Below the pieces are notes generated by a model. That model ran no database searches and had not been told where the DNA came from. It saw only the letters and a list, made by a program, of their open reading frames with translations. A program made the position numbers and the translations under genes. Source: an uncultured Synergistales bacterium (GTDB taxonomy: Bacteria > Synergistota > Synergistia > Synergistales > Aminobacteriaceae). From it: 43,792 nt of DNA. The stretch is from positions 1 to 43,792 of the forward strand of contig CAJOMU010000013.1 in NCBI GenBank assembly GCA_905235735.1, written 5' to 3'. Position 1 is the first letter of the stretch. The number at the start of each line of letters is the position of its first letter. This document shows positions 17,141 to 25,181 of this stretch, one piece after another.

Positions 17141-17213
17141 GCCGATTTAGCTCAGCCGGCAGAGCACATCCATGGTAAGGATGGGGTCTTCGGTTCAAAT
17201 CCGAAAATCGGCT
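17141..17213 (+). tRNA. tRNA-Thr(GGU)
   Basis: Acceptor GCCGATT pairs with AATCGGC; the anticodon loop ATGGTAA carries GGT between CATCC and GGATG; the T loop is GTTCAAATCC. CCA is not encoded (TCA follows the discriminator). It is a second threonine isoacceptor, reading ACC and ACU. Confidence 0.96.
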
Positions 17214-17231
17214 TCACGAACGAAAATAATA

Positions 17232-17263
17232 GTCTCGGAGGGAAAATACTTCGAGGCTTTTTT
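17232..17263 (+). terminator. Terminator of the tRNA cluster
   Basis: A 9-bp stem with two G-U pairs (GTCTCGGAG 17232-17240 with CTTCGAGGC 17249-17257) and an 8-base loop is followed by six T residues. Confidence 0.85.
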
Positions 17264-17286
17264 GATTCAAATTCTAATCCTCAAAA

Positions 17287-17295
17287 TGATATAAT
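17287..17295 (+). promoter_or_regulatory. Extended -10 promoter of the pilO-like gene
   Basis: TGATATAAT is a perfect extended -10 element. A weak -35 (TTCAAA, 17266-17271) lies 18 bases upstream. Transcription would begin near 17302, leaving a leader of under 40 bases before the ATG at 17339. Confidence 0.65.
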
Positions 17296-17338
17296 CACAC
17301 GAAAATTAAATCTCACATCACAATATACAGATAACATT

Positions 17339-17842
17339 ATGAACAGAAATTTATATATGGTCTTTGCAGGAATATTTTTCACTTCGTGTTTCGCATTAAT
17401 GTTCGCTGTCTGGTATTCAATTCATGTCCTCTATGAATACAGAACTGAATATGAAACCCTCGAAGCAGAACGAAATCACTATGCTGGCATGATTGAAAGT
17501 CTCGAAGAACGTAACAGAACACTCTCGCAGATAGCACGTCTCAATATTAACCGAACAGCTACAGCTTCAGATACAGTTGCGTTTTATTCGCAGGTACGTC
17601 TTGCAATCGAGACTACAGGAATGAATCTGTTATCGATGTCGTCAGGACAGAACGAAAAAGATTTAAGATTATCATTAAGTCTTCAGGGGAGTTATTATTC
17701 ACTTGCACATTTACTCGCATCATGGAAAACTATGCCTGTCGCCGCACGAATCGTATCACTGAGACTTAAACGCGATAAAGATGCTCCCGAAGATTTCATT
17801 GACGCAGAAGTTACGATTGAGGGGATGAGCAATGCTGAATAA
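17339..17842 (+). CDS. PilO/GspM-like type IV pilus alignment protein
   Basis: A 167-aa bitopic inner-membrane protein: a short cytoplasmic N-terminus, a membrane helix at about residues 6-27, a coiled coil (YRTEYETLEAERNHYAG) and a small C-terminal ferredoxin-like region. This is the layout of PilO, which links the inner-membrane platform to the secretin through PilP. The call rests on architecture and on the adjacent pilP- and pilQ-like genes. The ATG at 17339 lies just after a good promoter; the frame stays open upstream through two tRNA genes but that part cannot be coding. There is no clear ribosome binding site. It overlaps the next gene by 11 bases. Confidence 0.7.
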   Translation: MNRNLYMVFAGIFFTSCFALMFAVWYSIHVLYEYRTEYETLEAERNHYAGMIESLEERNRTLSQIARLNINRTATASDTVAFYSQVRLAIETTGMNLLSMSSGQNEKDLRLSLSLQGSYYSLAHLLASWKTMPVAARIVSLRLKRDKDAPEDFIDAEVTIEGMSNAE

Positions 17843-18494
17843 TATTCATGATTCGTTCATGTACTTTTGGGAATGCATTACAGGAGTTCTTGAGGACAAC
17901 AGAGCACGTTTGCTTCGTCTTGCAGCATTCGTTACACTCCTTATTGGGATAATGTGGGCAGCATGGAATTACTTTAGAGCCACTACAATCGGAAATACCA
18001 GCGAAGAAGGCAATTATCTTGAAGCAGAAATGAGAGCACAGAGAGCAATTGCAGAACGTGAAAACCAAACACTCAAGGAGATTGCAGAACTAGCTGCCAC
18101 AGTTAATGTCATGAGGAACGGAGGATTTGCAATCGCAGAATCAATGAACGGAATGAACCGCAGACTCTTCAATATTGACGGCTTCAATGAGTTAGGCATG
18201 GAAGATTTATCAGGGACAGATGATGCTTTCGTTGATGCAATGAATGCTACAGCTTCACACCCTGCACTTGGCCATAAAGAAAAACATGAAGTTCATCAAG
18301 TTTCAGTACGTGCGATAATGCTCTCTGAGAAATCGAAACTTGCTGTCGTTGATGCTGGTGGCAAGAAGGGAATGATTATTCGTGTAGGCTCAGAGCTTCC
18401 CGGAGGAGCTGGCCGTGTAGTGAGAATCAAATCTAATAGTCTGACTGTGAGAAATCAAGTTACTAAGCAGGACGTTGAATATTTTATTAAGTAG
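17832..18494 (+). CDS. PilP-like type IV pilus assembly protein
   Basis: This 220-aa protein has an N-terminal cytoplasmic stretch, one membrane helix at about residues 28-47, a coiled-coil region (EAEMRAQRAIAERENQ), and a C-terminal beta domain (about 150-220) ending SLTVRNQVTKQDVEYFIK. That C-terminal domain resembles PilP/GspC homology regions that bind the secretin. Unlike classical PilP it has a transmembrane helix rather than a lipobox, closer to GspC. It overlaps the pilO-like gene by 11 bases and is followed by the secretin gene after a 77-base gap. Confidence 0.65.
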   Translation: MLNNIHDSFMYFWECITGVLEDNRARLLRLAAFVTLLIGIMWAAWNYFRATTIGNTSEEGNYLEAEMRAQRAIAERENQTLKEIAELAATVNVMRNGGFAIAESMNGMNRRLFNIDGFNELGMEDLSGTDDAFVDAMNATASHPALGHKEKHEVHQVSVRAIMLSEKSKLAVVDAGGKKGMIIRVGSELPGGAGRVVRIKSNSLTVRNQVTKQDVEYFIK

Positions 18495-18520
18495 AATTCT
18501 TGAGAGTAAAATCGTATAAT
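18492..18520 (+). promoter_or_regulatory. Possible promoter of the secretin gene
   Basis: TAGAAT (18492-18497), 17 bases, then TATAAT (18515-18520). The -35 is weak. It lies just after the pilP-like stop codon, about 50 bases before the pilQ start. Confidence 0.5.
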
Positions 18521-18571
18521 TAAATCTACGTAAAATCCTTCCAAAAATCTACATTGCAAGGAGAATAGATC

Positions 18572-20230
18572 TTGTCAAAGAAATTCTGTTTTGTGTGTAT
18601 GATGCTGCTTATGCTTCTTTCATGTTCATCTTCTTGTGCCTCTGCAAAAAAGCATACCAGAGATGTCGTGCCTCTTCTGACTAATTGCAGTTTCTATCAG
18701 CTTGGTACAGATGAATTTGTCATGAAATTATCCGGCAGAAAATTATCCGACCCTGAGACAGAATTCATTGACGACATCATACAGATAACACTTAACGGAA
18801 CTAAAGCACAAAATCCTGCGGGCATAAACGCATCTGCACTCCTTCTTGCAGAGACTACACCGCTGATTTATCACTTTAAAGCTGAAAATGTATCTGAGGA
18901 TAAAAATCACTTCCGCACAGTTATGACAATGAAGACTAATAAACCCATGAAACTTGATTCGATTCTCAGGTCATCAGATGGATATACGCTCAGAATGAAG
19001 ACGCTTGAAGCTCAAAGTTCATTCATCAATGCAAATATTATTCCTAAGAGAACAGCAACTGCACCTGATAATATTCTTCCGTTCAAAGTAGACGCGAAAG
19101 TTAGTGTTGAATTCAGAGATGCGGAACTCAGAGATGTATTCAGGCTGTTAATGGCTCAGATAGAACGCAATATTATAATTGATTCATCATTCCCAAAAGA
19201 TGTTTTTGTAACAATGTCCATTGAGAATATTCGCATAGATGAAGTTCTGAATCATCTGCTAAGGACATATGACATTGCATGTTTCCCCGCAGGAAAGAAC
19301 ACTACAGTATTCGGAACAAAGGAAGGATTATATAAGCTCTCTGGTGCTAATGAGATGAAAGCCTTCAAGATAAAGTATGCGGAAGCCTCACATGTAAAAT
19401 CTCTTTTGGTGAACCTAGCAAATATTCCTGATGCAAATATCACTGTTGATGAAAGAACCAGAATACTCTATGTGAAAACTAATCCGGCAAAAATGGAAGA
19501 AGCAGAAGAATTCATAAACCGTGTAGACCTTCCGATGAAACAGGTTATGATTCGTGCAAGCATATTCGAGTTCACAGATGATGATTCAGAGCTAGTACAG
19601 AATGAACTGGACATAGCATATGATGAATGGCAAATATCACTCAGCGGAGGATTAGGCATCGGATTAATCAATATCGATTATGCAAGAGATACTTCACCTG
19701 TAAACAGTAATCCGAGAACAGCAAGAACGTTTCAGAATGTATTCTCTGCACTTGAGGCTCGCGGCAAGGGAAGGATTATAGCAAATCCATCTGTAACAGC
19801 AATAGACGGACAGCAGGCATCAATTACACTGAAGCAGGAGATAATGTATTCTGCCGGAATGGACGACAATAAAAATCCTAAATGGGACACAAAGAGTGTA
19901 GGCCCTGAATTAAGATTCACTCCTCGCATTGAAGATGAAGGGTACATAAATCTCGATATAAACATTAAGACAGGAGATTATATCGGAAAGGACGATGACG
20001 GAAATATACGCACGACAGACAGAACAGTAACGACAAAAGTGCGCGTGAAAGACGGAATGCCGTTTGTTATCGGCGGATTATTCTCAGAAAATACAGTAAG
20101 ACAGACAAACAGAATTCCCATATTAGGAAACATACCGTTATTAGGACAGCTTTTCACATACAGGTCAACAGATAAGAACAATACGCAGGCTGTAATGGTC
20201 ATCACACCGTATATTCTTGACAGCAAATAA
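18572..20230 (+). CDS. pilQ: PilQ-type secretin (outer-membrane channel)
   Basis: Secretins form the gated outer-membrane pore of type IV pili or type II secretion. The 552-aa protein has a signal peptide with a possible lipobox (LLSC, Cys18), an STN/N0-like domain from about residue 173 (VEFRDAELRDVFRLLM), a secretin N domain at about 260-325 (VDERTRILYVKTN), and the C-terminal secretin barrel at about 390-550 with ANPSVTAIDGQQA, the VGPELRFTPRI segment and IPILGNIPLLGQLF. The start is TTG at 18572 with an AAGGAG site. Its presence shows that the host has an outer membrane. The genes for PilM, PilN and the motor ATPases are not in the window. Confidence 0.9.
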   Translation: MSKKFCFVCMMLLMLLSCSSSCASAKKHTRDVVPLLTNCSFYQLGTDEFVMKLSGRKLSDPETEFIDDIIQITLNGTKAQNPAGINASALLLAETTPLIYHFKAENVSEDKNHFRTVMTMKTNKPMKLDSILRSSDGYTLRMKTLEAQSSFINANIIPKRTATAPDNILPFKVDAKVSVEFRDAELRDVFRLLMAQIERNIIIDSSFPKDVFVTMSIENIRIDEVLNHLLRTYDIACFPAGKNTTVFGTKEGLYKLSGANEMKAFKIKYAEASHVKSLLVNLANIPDANITVDERTRILYVKTNPAKMEEAEEFINRVDLPMKQVMIRASIFEFTDDDSELVQNELDIAYDEWQISLSGGLGIGLINIDYARDTSPVNSNPRTARTFQNVFSALEARGKGRIIANPSVTAIDGQQASITLKQEIMYSAGMDDNKNPKWDTKSVGPELRFTPRIEDEGYINLDINIKTGDYIGKDDDGNIRTTDRTVTTKVRVKDGMPFVIGGLFSENTVRQTNRIPILGNIPLLGQLFTYRSTDKNNTQAVMVITPYILDSK

Positions 20231-20247
20231 TCGCGATAATATATAAT
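20217..20247 (+). promoter_or_regulatory. Promoter of the efp-asp23-nusB operon
   Basis: A consensus TTGACA (20217-20222) and consensus TATAAT (20242-20247) are 19 bases apart. The -35 lies inside the last codons of pilQ, so the promoter overlaps the end of that gene. Confidence 0.6.
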
Positions 20248-20289
20248 TAGCAGGCAAAACGCAAAAAAATTCTTAGGAGGTTTATATTT

Positions 20290-20865
20290 ATGGCTCAGGT
20301 AGCAGATACCACTACGTTCTACGTTGGCCTGAAACTGCGCTGGCAGGACGGAATATGGGAAATAGTTGATTACGATCATCACAAAATGGGCAGAGGCGGA
20401 GCAGTCGTAAGAACGAAATTAAGAAACGTTGAGACAGGATCAATCGTTGAGAATTCATTCAAGCCCGGCGAAAAATTTGAACGCATAATATATGAAGATA
20501 AACCCGCACAGTATTCGTATCGTGACGGCGAAGATTATGTGTTCATGGATCTCGCAACATATGAAGAGATGAGATTGTCTCCGCAGGTTCTGGGTGATGC
20601 AGCAAAGTATCTCGTTGATGACATTGAGATTCAACTTGAGTTCTTCGAGGGGAAAGTTATGGGGATTGAATTGCCCAAGAGCGTAACAATGAAGGTCGTA
20701 GATACACCGCCTGCATTCAAAGGCGACACAGTAACAGGTGGAGGCAAACCCGCAACTCTTGAGACAGGTCTTGTTGTAACCGTACCTGTATTCGTTGAAC
20801 CTGGAGAAGACATCGTAGTAGACACGAGAACAGGTGCATATCTCGAACGGGCAAAGAAGCAGTGA
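20290..20865 (+). CDS. efp: Translation elongation factor P
   Basis: EF-P relieves ribosome stalling at consecutive prolines. The protein has the usual three beta-barrel domains, including YSYRDGEDYVFMD and the C-terminal VVTVPVFVEPGEDIVVDTRTG signature. Length is 191 aa. The domain I loop that reaches the peptidyl-transferase centre reads HHKMGRGGAV, so the tip residue is Arg35 where Escherichia coli and Bacillus subtilis have a modified lysine. The ATG at 20290 has an AGGAGG site about 9 bases upstream. It begins an operon with an Asp23 protein, a membrane protein and nusB. Confidence 0.97.
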   Translation: MAQVADTTTFYVGLKLRWQDGIWEIVDYDHHKMGRGGAVVRTKLRNVETGSIVENSFKPGEKFERIIYEDKPAQYSYRDGEDYVFMDLATYEEMRLSPQVLGDAAKYLVDDIEIQLEFFEGKVMGIELPKSVTMKVVDTPPAFKGDTVTGGGKPATLETGLVVTVPVFVEPGEDIVVDTRTGAYLERAKKQ

Positions 20866-20868
20866 TAA

Positions 20869-21291
20869 ATGCCTGAGAATAATAACAGTCATGAAGAATC
20901 TGCGAACGGCGGAGCGATTCATATCTCAGAGGACGTAATTGCAGAACTTGCCAGAAAAACGATTCAGGGAATCCAGAACATAAAAGTTGCCGGAAAACTG
21001 CCGTCGAGATTTACGATAGGGCGCAAGTCAGGAGGAATTCGTGTATCAGTTGAACACAAGCAGAGAATGATAGCTGTTGATGCTAATATTCTAGTGAAAT
21101 ACGGTCAGAGGATTCCAGATCTTGCATGGGACGTTCAGGAGAAGATAAAAGACAATCTTGAACGCTACACAGGCTATGACGTTAAAGCGGTCAATGTAAA
21201 CGTTCAGGGAATATACGCGGGTGCAGGAGATGACTTTCAGCTGAAGATTGCAGATTCAGAAACACCTGACCCAGATAATGAGGCAGACTAG
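20869..21291 (+). CDS. Asp23/Gls24 family envelope stress protein
   Basis: The 140-aa product carries the Asp23 domain: HISEDVIAELARKTIQGI near the N-terminus and an IRVSVEHKQRMIAVDANILVKYGQ core, ending VKAVNVNVQGIY. These small alpha/beta proteins associate with the membrane through partner proteins in Gram-positive bacteria and respond to envelope stress; their molecular role is not well defined. The gene begins 3 bases after efp and ends 1 base before a small membrane protein gene. The efp-asp23-nusB neighbourhood is common in Firmicutes and some related diderms. Confidence 0.9.
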   Translation: MPENNNSHEESANGGAIHISEDVIAELARKTIQGIQNIKVAGKLPSRFTIGRKSGGIRVSVEHKQRMIAVDANILVKYGQRIPDLAWDVQEKIKDNLERYTGYDVKAVNVNVQGIYAGAGDDFQLKIADSETPDPDNEAD

Positions 21292-21292
21292 C

Positions 21293-21739
21293 ATGTATTT
21301 CTTATGGAAGAATACGCCTTACGGAATAATCAGAATATCATGCGAAGGTCTCTATGACTTTGCTGGCGACATGCTGAAGCCAAAATTAAAGCTCTTCAGT
21401 GTAACTCTTATGCCTTCAGGAAAGAAAGATCATGCTGATTTAACTATTGTGTTCTCTGATGATGATTTGAATCCCGAAAGCCGGAAGAAGATTGAGAAAC
21501 ATTTTGATGCTGTAATGAGGCCAATGGGATTAAAGCCTTCAGTTGTATGGGCAATGCCTGAACGAGGAATTATGCAGGTTCTGAGCAATTCGTATGTATG
21601 GGCAGGAATAGCGTCATCAAGTGCAATAATCATAACGGCAGGTTTCGCAGGATTCTTCTGGACTGTTTTCTGGGGTACATCTGCATGGTTTTTCATGCGG
21701 GGAATATCGCTGATTTCAAAACGCTTTAGGAGAGTATAA
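21293..21739 (+). CDS. Small membrane protein between asp23 and nusB
   Basis: I do not recognise this family. The 148-aa product has a soluble N-terminal region with charged and hydrophobic alternation (about residues 1-95) and one or two membrane helices near the C-terminus (IASSSAIIITAGFAGFFWTVFW and following), ending in basic residues. The ATG at 21293 follows the asp23 stop by 1 base, with GAGG just upstream; a longer frame from 21248 would overlap asp23. By position it could be a membrane partner of the Asp23 protein, similar in role to AmaP but with the helices at the other end; that is inference only. Confidence 0.7.
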   Translation: MYFLWKNTPYGIIRISCEGLYDFAGDMLKPKLKLFSVTLMPSGKKDHADLTIVFSDDDLNPESRKKIEKHFDAVMRPMGLKPSVVWAMPERGIMQVLSNSYVWAGIASSSAIIITAGFAGFFWTVFWGTSAWFFMRGISLISKRFRRV

Positions 21740-21743
21740 ATAC

Positions 21744-22244
21744 ATGGCCAGACTTCAAAAACAGAAACAGAAACCGAAAAAATATATTGGCCGGAAATTT
21801 GGAGCTATTCACAGATCAAGGGAGCTTGCAATTCAATTCCTGTATTCACTTGATGTATACCCTGATCAAGATTTTGATGAGTCTCTTGAACTCTTCATGA
21901 ATATCGATGAAATTGCGAAGGACGATAAGCCGGAAGTAAAGGAACGCTGCCGAAAACTTGCGGCTGATGTCTGGAATCACAGGAATGATATTGACGGCCT
22001 GCTTCTCAGAATCGTTACGGGCTGGAGACCTGAACGCATGGTTAGTGTTGACAGGACAATATTGCGTCTTATGGTGCTTGAAGGATTCATCATGAAGACA
22101 TTGCCGGTTAAGTCTGCGATTTCTGAGGCGACGACATTAGCAAGTGATTTCGGGACGAAGGACTCGTCGAGATTTGTGAATGGAGTAATGCACAAGTTAT
22201 CGGAGTATTTCAATGATAAGAAAGAACAAATCCCCCTCGCATAA
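21744..22244 (+). CDS. nusB: Transcription antitermination factor NusB
   Basis: NusB binds boxA RNA with NusE (ribosomal protein S10) during rRNA antitermination. The all-helical protein shows SRELAIQFLYSLDVYPDQDF at the N-terminus, then VSVDRTILRLMVLEGF and VKSAISEATTLASDFGTKDSSRFVNGVMHKL, the family core. It has a basic N-terminal extension and is 166 aa, a little longer than usual. It ends the efp operon, and its stop codon lies in the loop of the terminator that follows. Confidence 0.95.
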   Translation: MARLQKQKQKPKKYIGRKFGAIHRSRELAIQFLYSLDVYPDQDFDESLELFMNIDEIAKDDKPEVKERCRKLAADVWNHRNDIDGLLLRIVTGWRPERMVSVDRTILRLMVLEGFIMKTLPVKSAISEATTLASDFGTKDSSRFVNGVMHKLSEYFNDKKEQIPLA

Positions 22245-22263
22245 TTACAAGGGGGAAATTTTT
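22231..22263 (+). terminator. Terminator of the efp-nusB operon
   Basis: TCCCCCT (22231-22237) pairs with AGGGGGA (22250-22256), then AA and five T residues. The nusB stop codon is in the loop. On the opposite strand the U tract is poor, so it mainly serves the plus strand, although gatB converges on it. Confidence 0.75.
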
Positions 22264-22269
22264 ATGTTC

Positions 22270-23733
22270 TTACTGTTTCAATGCCGCTGTTAATGCTTCA
22301 ACTACTTCCTGAGGTTTTGCCTGACCCTTTGATTCTTTCATGACCAATCCCTGAAGGAATTTGAATTTTTTCCCTTTCGTGTCTTTGCCCGATTGAATTT
22401 CAGCTAAGACATCAGGATTTGCTTTTATCACGTTCGCTATTATCTCAACAAGTGCATTGCCTGCTACTCCGCCTTCAGTTATGCCGAGTTTCTTCACTGC
22501 ATCATCAAGACCTGAATCATTCGCACACATGTAATCGAATACTTCTTTTGCCTGTGTAGTTGATAGCTTCCTATCATCAACACGTCTCACAATCTCCGCA
22601 AGAACTTCGGGTTTAATGCTGAACTCTGAAATCTTCTTCTGCATCTCATTCAGAACTCTCAATACTTCCGTTCGTACCCAGTTTGCAGCCCTCACAGGAT
22701 TTGCTCCTGCTTTCACACATGCTTCAAAATAGTCTGCCGTGTTCTTGTCGTCAGTAAGAATATCTGCGGCCTCCTGCGTAAGCCCCATATCGTGAACATA
22801 ACGATTCGCTCTAACGTCAGGCATCTCTGGCATCATTGCTGTTACACGGTCAATCCATTCCTGATTTACGATTAAAGGAGGCAAATCAGGCTCAACGATG
22901 AATTTCCGATAGAACTCTTTCACTCTTGAGGCAGTCGTTACACCTTTCGCATCGTTCCAATGCCGCGTCTCCTGCAAAACTTCTCCGCCTGACTGCAATA
23001 TCTTTTTCTGACGCTTAATCTCGAATTCAATTGCACGTTCAAGCGCACGGAATGAATTCATGTTCTTCACTTCAACCTTACGTCCCCATCTGCCGTCTGA
23101 ACATTTGAGTGATACGTTCGCGTCAAATCTCATCATGCCCTTGTCCAAATCAGCATCACTTGCTCCGGCATAACGCACACGTCTCTGAAGGTTCATTGCG
23201 TATTCGACTGCTTCAGCCGATGATGATATATCAGGTTCACTCACTATTTCTCCTAATGGCATTCCTGCTCTGTTATAGTCAACGTATGATGTCGATGCTC
23301 CCTCAAGCCTTCCGTCTGATGCACTGTGATGCATTGCTGCTGCGTCTTCCTCAAGGTGAAGGTGATTCACTCGAATCTTCTTGAGCTTGCCTTCTGCGTC
23401 ATGTACCTCTATGTATCCGTCAGCTACAACTGGTAAATCACACTGGCTAATCTGGTGTCCTTTTGGCAGATCAGGATAGAAGTATGACTTTCTGAAGAAC
23501 AATGAGCGAGGCTGAACCGTGCAATGAAGTGCCATACCCGCGAGCATTCCCTTTTCGACGACATTATGATTCAGTCTTGGGAGTGAACCGGGCAGTCCCA
23601 TGCATACAGGACATATATTAGTGTTTGCAGGTGCGTCTGTGTCCGTTGAACATGCACAGAATATCTTTGTGTCTGTTTTCAGACGAATGTGTATCTCTAT
23701 TCCTATTACGGGTGTAAATGTTAATTCTGACAT
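22270..23733 (-). CDS. gatB: Asp/Glu-tRNA amidotransferase subunit B
   Basis: GatB binds the misacylated Glu-tRNA(Gln) or Asp-tRNA(Asn) and activates the acyl group with ATP. The N-terminus carries VIGIEIHIRLKTDTKIFCACS, followed by the zinc-site cysteines (CAC and CPVC) and the cradle domain; the C-terminal YqeY-like tail binds the tRNA elbow. Length (487 aa) is normal. It starts 1 base after gatA and ends the gatC-gatA-gatB run. It implies that Gln-tRNA and/or Asn-tRNA is made by the indirect route. Confidence 0.97.
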   Translation of the reverse strand: MSELTFTPVIGIEIHIRLKTDTKIFCACSTDTDAPANTNICPVCMGLPGSLPRLNHNVVEKGMLAGMALHCTVQPRSLFFRKSYFYPDLPKGHQISQCDLPVVADGYIEVHDAEGKLKKIRVNHLHLEEDAAAMHHSASDGRLEGASTSYVDYNRAGMPLGEIVSEPDISSSAEAVEYAMNLQRRVRYAGASDADLDKGMMRFDANVSLKCSDGRWGRKVEVKNMNSFRALERAIEFEIKRQKKILQSGGEVLQETRHWNDAKGVTTASRVKEFYRKFIVEPDLPPLIVNQEWIDRVTAMMPEMPDVRANRYVHDMGLTQEAADILTDDKNTADYFEACVKAGANPVRAANWVRTEVLRVLNEMQKKISEFSIKPEVLAEIVRRVDDRKLSTTQAKEVFDYMCANDSGLDDAVKKLGITEGGVAGNALVEIIANVIKANPDVLAEIQSGKDTKGKKFKFLQGLVMKESKGQAKPQEVVEALTAALKQ

Positions 23734-23734
23734 G

Positions 23735-25177
23735 TTATTTCACTCCTCCATTCGCGATTTTAGGTGAGCCTAAATGACGTTCAAGTATCATTCCTGCATT
23801 CAGAATTTCAGAATCACTCCAGCGAGGCCCAATTAACTGCAAGCCTACAGGAAGTTTCGTTGCGTCATCATAGCCCGTGAAGAATGATAATCCAGGAAGT
23901 CCGGCCAGGTTCACAGGTAATGTGTAGAGGTCAGTCTCATAACCTTTCATTGCATCTTCGTCCTCTTCGCCTATCTTGTGAGGCAGTGAAGGCGTAACAG
24001 GCTGAAGAATGAAATCGCACTCACCGAATGCACGAATGAATTCCTGAGCAATCAATGTACGTACCTTCGTGGCGGCAACATAATATTCATCGCATCTTGA
24101 CGGTTCAGTTAAGCATGTCCCCGCTATGATTCGTGATTTCACTTCGCTTCCAAATCCGTATGACCGAACACGTTCAAACATCTCCTTGATTCCTGCGGCA
24201 TCATTCACAGTGTAACCGTAACGAACTCCGTCATAACGTTCAAGGTTCGTATGTGCTTCACTCATTGCGAGTGCGTAATAACATGCGACCGCGTATTTCG
24301 ATACTACAGGCAATGATACTTCTGTTATGACTGCTCCGTTATTCTCAAGGACTTTCTGAGTTTTCTTCATGGCCTCAGCTATAGGTGCGTCTAACGTGAA
24401 GTTCTGAAATTCTTTCACAAGTGCGATTCGTTTTCCCTTTATGCTTGCGTCTTCATTGTGCGTAAAGTCGGGGTTCTTCTCGCGGAAACAACTTGAATCC
24501 ATTGGGTCATACTGTGCGAGTACACTCATCACTAGCTGAAGGTCTCTGATTGTCCGTGCGAATGGCCCAATCTGATCTAATGATGAGCCGTATGATATTA
24601 ATCCGTATCTGCTGACCATTCCGTATGTGGGTTTCATTCCGTAGACACCGCAGTAACTTGCAGGCTGACGAATTGAACCGCCAGTATCACTTCCCAATGA
24701 GAAGGGTACATATCCTGCACTAACTGCCGCCGCACTTCCTCCTGAACTTCCGCCGGGAACACGTGATATGTCATTTGGGTTATGTGTTGGCCCAAAAGCA
24801 GAATTTCCGCATGTATTTCCCATTGCGAACTCGTCCATGTTCACTTTTCCCATTAAGACAGCTCCTGCCTCACGAAGATACTTCCATGCTGTAGCGTCAT
24901 ACGGAGGCTTCCAGTTTCCGAGAATTTTACTTGCGGCTGTAGTTCTGATTCCGTTGGTACACAGGTTATCCTTCAGGACTGTAGGAACTCCGGCAAATAT
25001 TCCGTTGGGATTCTCGGTTACGGGTGCTGTACCATCTGTACGTGTGATGAATGCATGTATCTTATCCTCGCATGAATCGATTCTCTTCTTGCATGATTCA
25101 AATAGTTCTTTGGGGGAAAATTTCTTGTCTTTGATTCCCTTTGAGGCTTCGTATAAATCAAGCTCATATAATTCCAT
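23735..25177 (-). CDS. gatA: Asp/Glu-tRNA amidotransferase subunit A
   Basis: GatA is the amidase that releases ammonia from glutamine for transfer to the tRNA-bound Glu or Asp. The Ser-cisSer-Lys triad is visible as Lys69 (VLKDN), Ser144 (PGGSSGGSAAAV) and Ser168 (GSDTGGSIR), with the same spacing as in characterised GatA proteins. Length is 480 aa. It lies 4 bases after gatC and 1 base before gatB. Confidence 0.97.
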   Translation of the reverse strand: MELYELDLYEASKGIKDKKFSPKELFESCKKRIDSCEDKIHAFITRTDGTAPVTENPNGIFAGVPTVLKDNLCTNGIRTTAASKILGNWKPPYDATAWKYLREAGAVLMGKVNMDEFAMGNTCGNSAFGPTHNPNDISRVPGGSSGGSAAAVSAGYVPFSLGSDTGGSIRQPASYCGVYGMKPTYGMVSRYGLISYGSSLDQIGPFARTIRDLQLVMSVLAQYDPMDSSCFREKNPDFTHNEDASIKGKRIALVKEFQNFTLDAPIAEAMKKTQKVLENNGAVITEVSLPVVSKYAVACYYALAMSEAHTNLERYDGVRYGYTVNDAAGIKEMFERVRSYGFGSEVKSRIIAGTCLTEPSRCDEYYVAATKVRTLIAQEFIRAFGECDFILQPVTPSLPHKIGEEDEDAMKGYETDLYTLPVNLAGLPGLSFFTGYDDATKLPVGLQLIGPRWSDSEILNAGMILERHLGSPKIANGGVK

Positions 25178-25181
25178 TAAG

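Noticed and set aside
17054-17338. In-frame upstream extension of the pilO-like gene to 17054
   Set aside because: It runs through tRNA-Tyr, tRNA-Thr(GGU), their terminator and the pilO promoter, so it cannot be coding.
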